Shown here: one piece after another, positions 45,501-58,451 of the stretch
Position numbering within the stretch: the stretch's first letter is position 1
Layout of the letters: each line of letters begins with the position of its first letter
Source of the DNA: Aplectana chamaeleonis
Taxonomy: Eukaryota > Nematoda > Chromadorea > Rhabditida > Cosmocercidae
Reading direction: 5' to 3'
Assembly: GCA_029168955.1 (NCBI GenBank)
Contig: JAPDOI010000272.1
Coordinates: 806,001 to 870,000 of the forward strand
DNA length: 64,000 bases
Position numbers and translations under genes: made by a program
The notes under the pieces: generated by a model
The model's input: only the letters and a program-made list of their open reading frames with translations
Databases searched by the model: none
What the model was told of the DNA's origin: nothing

Positions 45501-48500
45501 GATTCCCTCCCCTGCCCACAGTGCAGCCGCAGGCTGCACCGTCCATTCTGAGTTCCAACCGATTTACCCCTCCTAGAATTTGTCTTCACGGGAATATCAG
45601 TCTACACCCGGGGATTTCCTCCCCCTGCCTACGGTGCAGCCGCAGGCTGCACCGTCCATTCTGAGTTCCAACCGAATTACCCCTCCTAGAATTTGGCTTC
45701 ATGGGAATATCAGTCTACACCCGGAGATTTCCTCCCCTGCCTACAGTGCAGCCGCAGGCTGCACCGTCCATTCTGAGTTCCAACCGAATTACCCTCCTAG
45801 AATTTGGCTTCATGGGAATATCAGTCTACACCCGGGATTTCCTCCCTGCCCACAGTGCAGCCGCAGGCTGCACTGTCCATTCTGAGTTCCAACCGATTTA
45901 CCCCTCCTAGAATTTGTCTTCACGGGAATATCAGTCTACACCCGGGGATTTCCTCCCCTGCCTACGGTGCAGCCGCAGGCTGCACCGTCCATTCTGAGTT
46001 CCAACCGATTTACCCCTCCTAGAATTTGGCTTCACGGGAATATCAGTCTACACCCGGGGATTTCCTCCCCTGCCCACAGTGCAACCGCAGGCTGCACCGT
46101 CCATTCTGAGTTCCAACCGATTTACCCCTCCTAGAACTTGGCTTCACGGGAATATCAGTCTACACCCAGGGATTTCCTCTCCTGCCGCAGGCTGCACCGT
46201 CCAGTGCAGCCGCAGGCTGCACCGTCCATTCTGAGTTCCAACCGATTTACCCCTCCTAGATTTTGGCTTCACGGGAATATCAGTCTACACTCGGGGAGTT
46301 CCTCTCCTGCCCACAGTGCAGCCGCAGGCTGCACCGTCCATTCTGAGTTCAACCGATTTACCCCTCTTAGAATTCGGCTTCACGGGAATATCGGTCTACA
46401 CACAGGGATTTCCTCCCCTGCCTACAGTGCAGCCGCAGGCTGCACCGTCCATTCTGAGTTCCAACCGATTTACCCCTCCTAGAATTCGGCTTCACGGGAA
46501 TATCAGTCTACACCCGGGGATTTCCTCCCCTGCCCACAGTACAGCCGCAGGCTGCACCGTCCATTCTGAGTTCCAACCGATTTGCCCCTCCTAGAATTTG
46601 GCTTCACGGGAATATCAGTCTACACCCGGGGATTTCCTCCCCTGCCCACAGTGCAGCCGCAGGCTGCACCGTCCATTCTGAGTTCCGACCGATTTACCCC
46701 TACTAGAATTCGGCTTCAGGGGAATATCAGTCTACACCCGGGGATTTCCTCCCCTGCCTACAGTACAGCCGCAGGCTGCAACGTCCATTCTGAGTTCCAA
46801 CCGATTTACCCCTCCTAGAATTTGGCTTCACGGGAATATCAGTCTACACCCGGGGATTTCCTCCCCTGCCCACAGTGCAGCCGCAGGCTGCACCGTCCAT
46901 TCTGAGTTCCAACCGATTTACCCCTCCTAGAATTTGTCTTCACGGGAATATCAGTCTACACCCGGGGATTTCCTCCCCTGCCTACGGTGCAGCCGCAGGC
47001 TGCACCGTCCATTCTGAGTTCCAACCGAATTACCCCTCCTAGAATTTGGCTTCATGGGAATATCAGTCTACATCCGGAGATTTCCTCCCCTGCCCACAGT
47101 GCAGCCGCAGGCTGCGCCGTCCATTCTGAGTTCCAACCGATTTGCCCCTCCTAGAATTTGGTTTCACGGGAATATCAGTCTACACTCGGGGATTCCCTCC
47201 CCTGCCTACAGTGCAGCCGCAGGCTGCACCGTCCATTCTGAGTTCCAACCGATTTACCCCTCCTAGAATTTGGCTTCACGGGAATATCAGTCTACACCCG
47301 GGGATTTCCTCCCCTGCCCACAGTGCAACCGCAGGCTGCACCGTCCATTCTGAGTTCCAACCGATTTACCCCTCCTAGAACTTGGCTTCACGGGAATATC
47401 AGTCTACACCCAGGGATGTCCTCTCCTGCCGCAGGCTGCACCGTCCATTCTGAGTTCCAACCGATTTACCCCTCCTAGATTTTGGCTTCACGGGAATATC
47501 AGTCTACACTCGGGGAGTTCCTCTCCTGCCCACAGTGCAGCCGCAGGCTGCACCGTCCATTCTGAGTTCAACCGATTTACCCCTCTTAGAATTCGGCTTC
47601 ACGGGAATATCGGTCTACACACAGGGATTTCCTCCCCTGCCTACAGTGCAGCCGCAGGCTGCACCGTCCATTCTGAGTTCCAACCGATTTACCCCTCCTA
47701 GAATTCGGCTTCACGGGAATATCAGTCTACATCCGGGGATTTCCTCCCCTGCCCACAGTACAGCCGCAGGCTGCACCGTCCATTCTGAGTTCCAACCGAT
47801 TTGCCCCTCCTAGAATTTGGCTTCACGGGAATATCAGTCTACACCCGGGGATTTCCTCCCCTGCCCACAGTGCAGCCGCAGGCTGCACCGTCCATTCTGA
47901 GTTCCGACCGATTTACCCCTACTAGAATTCGGCTTCAGGGGAATATCAGTCTACACCCGGGGATTTCCTCCCCTGCCTACAGTACAGCCGCAGGCTGCAA
48001 CGTCCATTCTGAGTTCCAACCGATTTACCCCTCCTAGAATTTGGCTTCACGGGAATATCAGTCTACACCCGGGGATTTCCTCCCCTGCCCACAGTGCAGC
48101 CGCAGGCTGCACCGTCCATTCTGAGTTCCAACCGATTTACCCCTCCTAGAATTTGTCTTCACGGGAATATCAGTCTACACCCGGGGATTTCCTCCCCTGC
48201 CTACGGTGCAGCCGCAGGCTGCACCGTCCATTCTGAGTTCCAACCGAATTACCCCTCCTAGAATTTGGCTTCATGGGAATATCAGTCTACACCCGGAGAT
48301 TTCCTCCCCTGCCCACAGTGCAGCCGCAGGCTGCGCCGTCCATTCTGAGTTCCAACCGATTTGCCCCTCCTAGAATTTGGTTTTACGGGAATATCAGTCT
48401 ACACTCGGGGATTCCCTCCCCTGCCTACAGTGCAGCCGCAGACTGCACCGTCCATTCTGAGTTCCAACCGATTTACCCCTCCTAGAATTTGGCTTCACGG

Positions 48501-51500
48501 GAATATCAGTCTACACGCGGGGATTTCCTCCCCTGCCCACAGTGCAACCGCAGGCTGCACCGTCCATTCTGAGTTCCAACCGATTTACCCCTCCTAGAAC
48601 TTGGCTTCACGGGAATATCAGTCTACACCCAGGGATGTCCTCTCCTGCCGCAGGCTGCACCGTCCAGTGCAGCCGCAGGCTGCACCGTCCATTCTGAGTT
48701 CCAACCGATTTACCCCTCCTAGATTTTGGCTTCACGGGAATATCAGTCTACACTCGGGGAGTTCTCTCCTGCCCACAGTGCAGCCGCAGGCTGCACCGTC
48801 CATTCTGAGTTCAACCGATTTACCCCTCTTAGAATTCGGCTTCACGGGAATATCGGTCTACACACAGGATTTCCTCCTGCCTACAGTGCAGCCGCAGGCT
48901 GCCCCGTCCATTCTGAGTTCCAACCGATTTACCCCTCCTAGAATTCGGCTTCACGGGAATATCAGTCTACACCCGGGGATTTCCTCCCCTGCCCACAGTA
49001 CAGCCGCAGGCTGCACCGTCCATTCTGAGTTCCAACCGATTTGCCCCTCCTAGAATTTGGCTTCACGGGAATATCAGTCTACACCCGGGGATTTCCTCCC
49101 CTGCCCACAGTGCAGCCGCAGGCTGCACCGTCCATTCTGAGTTCCAACCTATTTACTCCTCCTAGAATTCGGCTTCACGTGAATATCAGTCTACACCCGG
49201 GAATTTCCTCCCCTGCCCACAATGCAGCCGCAGGCTGCACCGTCCATTCTGAATTCCAACCGATTTACCCCTCCTAGAATTCGGCTTCACGGGAATATCG
49301 GTCTACACCCAGGGATTTCCTCCCCTGCCTACAGTACAGCCGCAGGCTGCACCGTGCATTCTGAGTTCCAACCGATTTACCCCTCCTAGAATTTGGCTTC
49401 ACGGGAATATCAGTCTACACATAGGGATTTCCTCACCTGCCCACAGTACAGCCGCAGGCTGCAACGTCCATTCTGAGTTCCAACCGATTTACCCCTCCTA
49501 GAATTTGGCTTCACGGGAATATCAGTCTACACCCGAGGATTTCCTCCCCTGCCCACAGTGCAGCCGCAGGCTGCACCGTCCATTCTGAGTTCCAACCGAT
49601 TTACCCCTCCTAGAATTTGTCTTCACGGGAATATCAGTCTACACCCGGGGATTTCCTCCCCTGCCTACGGTGCAGCCGCAGGCTGCACCGTCCATTCTGA
49701 GTTCCAACCGAATTACCCCTCCTAGAATTTGGCTTCATGGGAATATCAGTCTACACCCGGAGATTTCCTCCCCTGCCCACAGTGCAGCCGCAGGCTGCGC
49801 CGTCCATTCTGAGTTCCAACCGATTTGCCAGTCCTAGAATTTGGTTTCACGGGAATATCAGTCTACACCCGGGGATTCCCTCCCCTGCCTACAGTGCAGC
49901 CGCAGGCTGCACCGTCCATTCTGAGTTCCAACCGATTTACCCCTCCTAGATTTTGGCTTCACGGGAATATCAGTCTACACTCGGGGAGTTCCTCTCCTGC
50001 CCACAGTGCAGCCGCAGGCTGCACCGTCCATTCTGAGTTCAACCGATTTACCCCTCTTAGAATTCGGCTTCACGGGAATATCGGTCTACACACAGGGATT
50101 TCCTCCCCTGCCTACAGTGCAGCCGCAGGCTGCACCGTCCATTCTGAGTTCCAACCGATTAACCCCTCCTAGAATTCGGCTTCACGGGAATATCAGTCTA
50201 CACCCGGGGATTTCCTCCCCTGCCCACAGTACAGCCGCAGGCTGCACCGTCCATTTTGAGTTCCAACCGATTTGCCCCTCCTAGAATTTGGCTTCACGGG
50301 AATATCAGTCTACACCCGGGGATTTCCTCCCCTGCCCACAGTGCAGCCGCAGGCTGCACCGTCCATTCTGAGTTCCGACCGATTTACCCCTACTAGAATT
50401 CGGCTTCAGGGGAATATCAGTCTACACCCGGGATTTCCTCCCTCCCTACAGTACAGCCGCAGGCTGCAACGTCCATTCTGAGTTCCAACCGATTTACCCC
50501 TCCTAGAATTTGGCTTCACGGGAATATCAGTCTACACCCGGGGATTTCCTCCCCTGCCCACAGTGCAACCGCAGGCTGCACCGTCCATTCTGAGTTCCAA
50601 CCGATTTACCCCTCCTAGAACTTGGCTTCACGGGAATATCAGTCTACACCCAGGGATGTCCTCTCCTGCCGCAGGCTGCACCGTCCAGTGCAGCCGCAGG
50701 CTGCACCGTCCATTCTGAGTTCCAACCGATTTACCCCTCCTGGATTTTGGCTTCACGGGAATATCAGTCTACACTCGGGGAGTTCCTCTCCTGCCCACAG
50801 TGCAGCCGCAGGCTGCACCGTCCATTCTGAGTTCAACCGATTTACCCCTCTTAGAATTCGGCTTCACGGGAATATCGGTCTACACACAGGGATTTCCTCC
50901 CCTGCCTACAGTGCAGCCGCAGGCTGCACCGTCCATTCTGAGTTCCAACCGATTTACCCCTCCTAGAATTCGGCTTCACGGGAATATCAGTCTACACCCG
51001 GGGATTTCCTCCCCTGCCCACAGTACAGCCGCAGGCTGCACCGTCCATTCTGAGTTCCAACCGATTTGCCCCTCCTAGAATTTGGCTTCACGGGAATATC
51101 AGTCTACACCCGGGGATTTCCTCCCCTGCCCACAGTGCAGCCGCAGGCTGCACCGTCCATTCTGAGTTCCGACCGATTTACCCCTACTAGAATTCGGCTT
51201 CAGGGGAATATCAGTCTACACCCGGGGATTTCCTCCCCTGCCTACAGTACAGCCGCAGGCTGCAACGTCCATTCTGAGTTCCAACCGATTTACCCCTCCT
51301 AGAATTTGGCTTCACGGGAATATCAGTCTACACATAGGGATTTCCTCCCCTGCCCACAGTGCAGCCGCAGGCTGCACCGTCCATTCTGAGTTCCAACCTA
51401 TTTACTCCTCCTAGAATTCGGCTTCACGTGAATATCAGTCTACACCCGGGAATTTCCTCCCCTGCCCACAATGCAGCCGCAGGCTGCACCGTCCATTCTG

Positions 51501-54500
51501 AATTCCAACCGATTTACCCCTCCTAGAATTCGGCTTCACGGGAATATCGGTCTACACCCAGGATTTCCTCCTGCCTACAGTACAGCCGCAGGCTGCACCG
51601 TGCATTCTGAGTTCCAACCGATTTACCTCCTAGAATTTGGCTTCACGGGAATATCAGTCTACACATAGGGATTTCCTCACCTGCCCACAGTGCAGCCGCA
51701 GGCTGCACCGTCCATTCTGAGTTCCGACCGATTTACCCCTACTAGAATTCGGCTTCAGGGGAATATCAGTCTACACCCGGGGATTTCCTCCTGCCTACAG
51801 TACAGCCGCAGGCTGCAACGTCCATTCTGAGTTCCAACCGATTTACCCCTCCTAGAATTTGGCTTCACGGGAATATCAGTCTACACCCGAGGATTTCCTC
51901 CCCTGCCCACAGTGCAGCCGCAGGCTGCACCGTCCATTCTGAGTTCCAACCGATTTACCCCTCCTAGAATTTGTCTTCACGGGAATATCAGTCTACACCC
52001 GGGGATTTCCTCCCCTGCCTACGGTGCAGCCGCAGGCTGCACCGTCCATTCTGAGTTCCAACCGAATTACTCCTAGAATTTGGCTTCATGGGAATATCAG
52101 TCTACACCCGGAGATTTCCTCCCCTGCCCACAGTGCAGCCGCAGGCTGCGCCGTCCATTCTGAGTTCCAACCGATTTGCCCCTCCTAGAATTTGGTTTCA
52201 CGGGAATATCAGTCTACACCCGGGATTCCCTCCTGCCCACAGTGCAGCCGCAGGCTGCACCGTCCATTCTAAGTTCAGACCGATTTGCCCTTCCTGGAAT
52301 TTGGCTTCACGGGAATATCAGTCTACACCCGGGGATTTCCTCCCCTGCCCACAGTGCAGCCGCAGGCTGCACCGTCCATTCTGGGTTCCGACCGATTTAC
52401 CCCTACTAGAATTCGGCTTCAGGGGAATATCAGTCTACACCCGGGGATTTCCTCCCCTGCCTACAGTACAGCCGCAGGCTGCAACGTCCATTCTGAGTTC
52501 CAACCGATTTACCCCTCCTAGAATTTGGCTTCACGGGAATATCGGTCTACACCCAGGGATTTCCTCCCCTGCCTACAGTACAGCCGCAGGCTGCACCGTG
52601 CATTCTGAGTTCCAACCGATTTACCCCTCCTAGAATTTGGCTTCACGGGAATATCAGTCTACACATAGGGATTTCCTCACCTGCCCACAGTGCAGCCGCA
52701 GGCTGCACCGTCCATTCTGAGTTCCGACCGATTTACCCCTACTAGAATTCGGCTTCAGGGGAATATCAGTCTACACCCGGGGATTTCCTCCTGCCTACAG
52801 TACAGCCGCAGGCTGCAACGTCCATTCTGAGTTCCACCCGATTTACCCCTCCTAGAATTTGGCTTCACGGGAATATCAGTCTACACCCGAGGATTTCCTC
52901 CCCTGCCCACAGTGCAGCCGCAGGCTGCACCGTCCATTCTGAGTTCCAACCGATTTACCCCTCCTAGAATTTGTCTTCACGGGAATATCAGTCTACACCC
53001 GGGGATTTCCTCCCCTGCCTACGGTGCAGCCGCAGGCTGCACCGTCCATTCTGAGTTCCAACCGAATTACCCCTCCTAGAATTTGGCTTCATGGGAATAT
53101 CAGTCTACACCCGGAGATTTCCTCCCCTGCCCACAGTGCAGCCGCAGGCTGCGCCGTCCATTCTGAGTTCCAACCGATTTGCCCCTCCTAGAATTTGGTT
53201 TCACGGGAATATCAGTCTACACCCGGGGATTCCCTCCCCTGCCTACAGTGCAGCCGCAGGCTGCACCGTCCATTCTGAGTTCCAACCGATTTGCCCCTCC
53301 TAGAATTTGGCTTCACGGGAATATCAGTCTACACCCGGGGATTTCCTCCCCTGCCCACAGTGCAGCCGCAGGCTGCACCGTCCATTCTGGGTTCCGACCG
53401 ATTTACCCCTACTAGAATTCGGCTTCAGGGGAATATCAGTCTACACCCGGGGATTTCCTCCCCTGCCTACAGTACAGCCGCAGGCTGCAACGTCCATTCT
53501 GAGTTCCAACCGATTTACCCCTCCTAGAATTTGGCTTCACGGGAATATCAGTCTACACATAGGGATTTCCTCCCCTGCCCACAGTGCAGCCGCAGGCTGC
53601 ACCGTCCATTCTGAGTTCCAACCTATTTACTCCTCCTAGAATTCGGCTTCACGTGAATATCAGTCTACACCCGGGAATTTCCTCCCCTGCCCACAATGCA
53701 GCCGCAGGCTGCACCGTCCATTCTGAATTCCAACCGATTTACCCCTCCTAGAATTCGGCTTCACGGGAATATCGGTCTACACCCAGGGATTTCCTCCCCT
53801 GCCTACAGTACAGCCGCAGGCTGCACCGTGCATTCTGAGTTCCAACCGATTTACCCCTCCTAGAATTTGGCTTCACGGGAATATCAGTCTACACATAGGG
53901 ATTTCCTCACCTGCCCACAGTGCAGCCGCAGGCTGCACCGTCCATTCTGAGTTCCGACCGATTTACCCCTACTAGAATTCGGCTTCAGGGGAATATCAGT
54001 CTACACCCGGGGATTTCCTCCCCTGCCTACAGTACAGCCGCAGGCTGCAACGTCCATTCTGAGTTCCAACCGATTTACCCCTCCTAGAATTTGGCTTCAC
54101 GGGAATATCAGTCTACACCCGAGGATTTCCTCCCCTGCCCACAGTGCAGCCGCAGGCTGCACCGTCCATTCTGAGTTCCAACCGATTTACCCCTCCTAGA
54201 ATTTGTCTTCACGGGAATATCAGTCTACACCCGGGGATTTCCTCCCCTGCCTACGGTGCAGCCGCAGGCTGCACCGTCCATTCTGAGTTCCAACCGAATT
54301 ACCCCTCCTAGAATTTGGCTTCATGGGAATATCAGTCTACACCCGGAGATTTCCTCCCCTGCCCACAGTGCAGCCGCAGGCTGCGCCGTCCATTCTGAGT
54401 TCCAACCGATTTGCCCCTCCTAGAATTTGGTTTCACGGGAATATCAGTCTACACCCGGGGATTCCCTCCCCTGCCTACAGTGCAGCCGCAGGCTGCACCG

Positions 54501-56510
54501 TCCATTCTGAGTTCCAACCGATTTACCCCTCCTAGAATTTGGCTTCACGGGAATATCAGTCTACACCCGGGGATTTCCTCCCCTGCCCACAGTGCAACCG
54601 CAGGCTGCACCGTCCATTCTGAGTTCCAACCGATTTACCCCTCCTAGAACTTGGCTTCACGGGAATATCAGTCTACACCCAGGGATTTCCTCTCCTGCCG
54701 CAGGCTGCACCGTCCATTCTGAGTTCCAACCGATTTACCCCTCCTAGATTTTGGCTTCACGGGAATATCAGTCTACACTCGGGGAGTTCCTCTCCTGCCC
54801 ACAGTGCAGCCGCAGGCTGCACCGTCCATTCTGAGTTCAACCGATTTACCCCTCTTAGAAATCGGCTTCACGGGAATATCGGTCTACACACAGGGATTTC
54901 CTCCCCTGCCTACAGTGCAGCCGCAGGCTGCACCGTCCATTCTGAGTTCCAACCGATTAACCCCTCCTAGAATTCGGCTTCACGGGAATATCAGTCTACA
55001 CCCGGGGATTTCCTCCCCTGCCCACAGTACAGCCGCAGGCTGCACCGTCCATTTTGAGTTCCAACCGATTTGCCCCTCCTAGAATTTGGCTTCACGGGAA
55101 TATCAGTCTACACCCGGGGATTTCCTCCCCTGCCCACAGTGCAGCCGCAGACTGCACCGTCCATTCTGAGTTCCGACCGATTTACTCCCTACTAGAATTC
55201 GGCTTCAGGGAATATCAGTCTACACCCGGGGATTTCCTCCCCTGCCCACAGTGCAGCCGCAGGCTGCAACGTCCATTCTGAGTTCCAACCGATTTACCCC
55301 TCCTAGAATTTGGCTTCACGGGAATATCAGTCTACACATAGGGATTTCCTCCCCTGCCCACAGTGCAGCCGCAGGCTGCACCGTCCATTCTGAGTTCCAA
55401 CCTATTTACTCCTCCTAGAATCCGGCTTCACGTGAATATCAGTCTACACCCGGGAATTTCCTCCCCTGCCCACAATGCAGCCGCAGGCTGCACCGTCCAT
55501 TCTGAATTCCAACCGATTTACCCCTCCTAGAATTCGGCTTCACGGGAATATCGGTCTACACCCAGGGATTTCCTCCCCTTCCTACAGTACAGCCGCAGGC
55601 TGCACCGTGCATTCTGAGTTCCAACCGATTTACCCCTCCTAGAATTTGGCTTCACGGGAATATCAGTCTACACATAGGGATTTCCTCCCCTGCCTACAGT
55701 ACAGCCGCAGGCTGCACCGTGCATTCTGAGTTCCAACCGATTTACCCCTCCTAGAATTTGGCTTCACGGGAATATCAGTCTACACATAGGGATTTCCTCC
55801 CCTGCCCACAGTGCAGCCGCAGGCTGCACCGTCCATTCTGAGTTCCAGCCGATTTACTTCTTCTTCTTTGCAGCCGCAGAAGGGTTTTTGTCATGAATTC
55901 AAGAAACGGGCGACCGAAGTTGGATTCAAACCGATTTACACCTCCTAGAATTTGGCTTCACGGGAATATCAGTCTACACTCAAGGATTTCCTCCCCTGCC
56001 TTCAGTGCAGCCGCAGGCTGCACCGTCCAATCTGAGTTTAAACCGATTTGCACCTCCTAGAATTTGGCTTCACGGGAATATCAGTCTACACCCGGGGATT
56101 TCCTCCCCTGCCTACAGTGCAGCCGCAGGCTGCACCGTCCATTCTGAATTCCACACCCGGAGATTTCCTCCCCTGCACACAGTGCAGCCGCAGGCTGCAT
56201 CGTCCATTCTGAGTTCGAACCGATTTGCCCCTCCTAGAATTTGGCTTCACGGCAATATCAGCCTACACCCGGGGTTTCCTCCCCTGCCTTCAGTGCAGCC
56301 GCAGGCTGCACCGTCCATTCTGAGTTTCAACCGATTTCCACCTCCTAGAATTTGGCTTCACGGGAATATCAGTTCTCGCCCGGGGATTCCCTCCTCTGCT
56401 CACAGTGCAGCCGCAGGCTGCACCTTCCATTCTGAGTTTAGACCAATTTGCACCTCCTAGAATTTGGCTTCACGGGAATACCAGCTCACACCCGGGGATT
56501 TCCTCCTTTG
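33590..56510 (+). repeat. Giant satellite array, 112-bp monomer, about 200 copies
   Basis: The monomer runs GCAGCCGCAGGCTGCACCGT, CCATTCTGAGTTCCAACCGA, TTTACCCCTCCTAGAATTTG, GCTTCACGGGAATATCAGTC, TACACCCGGGGATTTCCTCC, CCTGCCCACAGT. Since 112 is not a multiple of 3, each frame meets the CCTAG stop within about three units, so the many 60-140-codon frames (MGISVYTRGFPPLPTVQPQA) are artefacts. Each monomer carries a hairpin (GTGCAGCC, GCA, GGCTGCAC). Variant units recur in blocks, and positions near 46.3, 47.5 and 53.1-54.3 kb repeat at 1,219-1,232 bp, about 11 monomers. An interruption with unrelated sequence lies at about 55855-55920, and monomers decay toward the right end. Confidence 0.97.
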
Positions 56511-56720
56511 TCGAACTTCCTTTTTGGGTTTCGAGTAACTTGAACCCCACCGAATTTTAGCTAACAGTAAGGTGAGCCCACACCCGGGATTCTTCTCTCT
56601 TGCCGGACGTCCATTTTGGGTTTCGAGTGACTTGAACCACACCGATGGTTAGCCAACAGTACGATGAGCCTACACCCGGGGTTTTCTCCCTTTGCAGGGC
56701 GGGCGGTGCAGCCGAAGCAG
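56511..56720 (+). repeat. Strongly diverged edge units of the 112-bp satellite
   Basis: Segments such as TTTTGGGTTTCGAGTRACTT, GAACC.CACCGA.., TTAGCYAACAGTA and CACACCCGGG keep the order of the monomer but only part of the sequence, at a period of about 115 bp. The final unit ends near GGCGGTGCAGCCGAAGCAGG. Such decay is typical at array edges and suggests the array grew from here or from a shared ancestor. Confidence 0.65.
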
Positions 56721-58450
56721 GTTGCGACTTTGCGCAACGGGTGTTGTAGAATTTTTGGAAAAGTTTTGTAAAAAATGAAATGGAGGGGGGGGGGGTGGTA
56801 AACAGTTTGGGGGAAAAACTGTCTTGGACCACCACTATTCTGAATGTTTCCCAACTCTGTCATTCTCAAAAAGCTGAAAGAATTTTTCATTCCGTGCGGG
56901 GATCATTAAACTTCGGAAAATGTAAAAAAATTCTGGTGTACAAGAGGGTCGAAGCTCCGCCGAAAATTGACGCAACCACTCCGAATTTCAGACAATAATA
57001 AGATCCCTCTACGCGGTGTTATTAGACTTCTCTTTTTCAAGAGCTTGCTTAGGATTGTATCGTTAGGAATTCCACTCGGCATCTTTATGGGGCTAGCGGC
57101 ATAGAAATAATTTGTTTCGGTCGATGGGCTATTTACAGCCACGGTAATACACAAAGACAGCTCAGATTGAGTCTCTACCATGTCTACTTCTACTGTAGCT
57201 TATTTTGGATCATTCAGGTGCATTAGCTCATTTCTCACTCTAACATGGAATGCATTATGCGGAAGAAAATAAGGTGAACCCAGGGAGAACTACCGCAGAG
57301 GAAACAAGATTTCACATAATTGTGGAGCCGTTGAACTATTCAAAGTCAAGGTAAGCCGTCTTTTGAAAATATTATGTTTGATTCGCTTATTTCGAAAAAT
57401 GGTCATAACAGTTTCTGACGTGGCCAAGCGCGCATCTCCTGGTACTGATTGACCGCATTTCTTCTTGTTTACTATCATATTTTTTGGTCAGAAGTCATAG
57501 TTAAGGGAGCGGCTCAAAAACTGGTAACGGTATGCCTTGCCTTATCCTTTCTGAAGTTATCCGAAGGTAAGATGGGAACGAGAAGGAGGGAGAGAGATGC
57601 AGGTGTCTGTGGGGGAAGGGGATTACGGGCACTTCGCTAAGATCGCGACTTTCCCGAGTTTTGGTATTACATAGGAAAATATTTTTTTTGACTTAGGTTT
57701 CTTGTGATAATCCTAACCTGCGCGATTGCAATGCGAAGAGGAGGGAGGGACACAGAAACGGAGTGTTGTGGAAGAAGCTGAAGCGCGCAATATCAACAAC
57801 CGTAGGACGGTTTAGGTGTGTTAGAGTTCACACTATGAAAAAGGTGTCCGGAGATTCTCGTGTCCAGCAAGAGTCGAAGGGTACGGCTTCGCAACAGGTG
57901 TTGGAATGGGAGTAGTTGGTGTTGTTATCGTTTCTAGCGAAAATCCGGTCCACTTTTGCGGACGACCGCTGCGGCAACTAAGAACACGATGACTGTCGTG
58001 CTGAAAAAAAAGGTTATTCCTGCCGGGGCCCATCACGATTATCATAGTGTTGCGTGATACAACACCCGTAACCCGCAAATGCGGACCGGAATTTCGCTTT
58101 GATAACGACAGTATGTTACTTCTACAATCTCAATCCATTCTTCTTCATGAATGACAAAGTTGCTTCTATTGGAAATATTGAAGTTTCAAGGGAATACATA
58201 AATTTTTTTAACATGCATTTCTCATTCCAGGTGGATCAGAGACTGCTGATGTGACTTCAACGGAGATGATAGTTCACGTGTAATCCAGTGATATATTTTT
58301 GTTTCCTCATTGTATTGTTGTGCATTTGGATAAATAATTAGAATTTGATTAAATGACGTGCAATGGAACTGACTTCCAGGGATTCCTCCTTCGTGCTGAA
58401 GGTGTTCAGTTGGTTCACTCTGTTTCAATTCACCTATCCTTTGTAAAGTC
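56721..58450. other. No recognisable gene
   Basis: A poly-G run lies at 56785-56795. Several acceptor-like sites exist (for example TTTTTTGGTCAG at 57491, with a short open stretch to a GTAAGA donor at 57569), but no exon chain could be built. A minus frame at 57833-58078 has no recognisable domain. Confidence 0.35.
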
Positions 58451-58451
58451 G

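Noticed and set aside
33590..56510. Dozens of 60-150-codon open frames reading MGISVYTRGFPPLPTVQPQA-like peptides
   Set aside because: The monomer is 112 bp, not divisible by 3, and each frame meets a TAG within about three units. Frames extend only where single-base losses occur. This is translation of a satellite.
33590..56510. Possible CRISPR array because of regular spacing
   Set aside because: Spacing is regular but there are no unique spacers: the whole 112 bp is repeated, and the DNA is eukaryotic.
33590..56510. Structured RNA encoded in each monomer, based on the hairpin
   Set aside because: Variant units (GTACAGCC with GGCTGCAAC, GTGCAACC with GGCTGCAC) change one side of the stem without compensating changes, which argues against selection for RNA pairing.
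57492..57568. 77-bp mini-exon between TTTTTTGGTCAG and GTAAGA
   Set aside because: The next plausible acceptor gives an immediate stop in the joined frame, and the peptide has no recognisable similarity.
57833..58078. Minus-strand frame after a strong poly-T acceptor
   Set aside because: The translation is Pro/Thr-rich with no motif and no partner exons; evidence is too thin to list as a gene.
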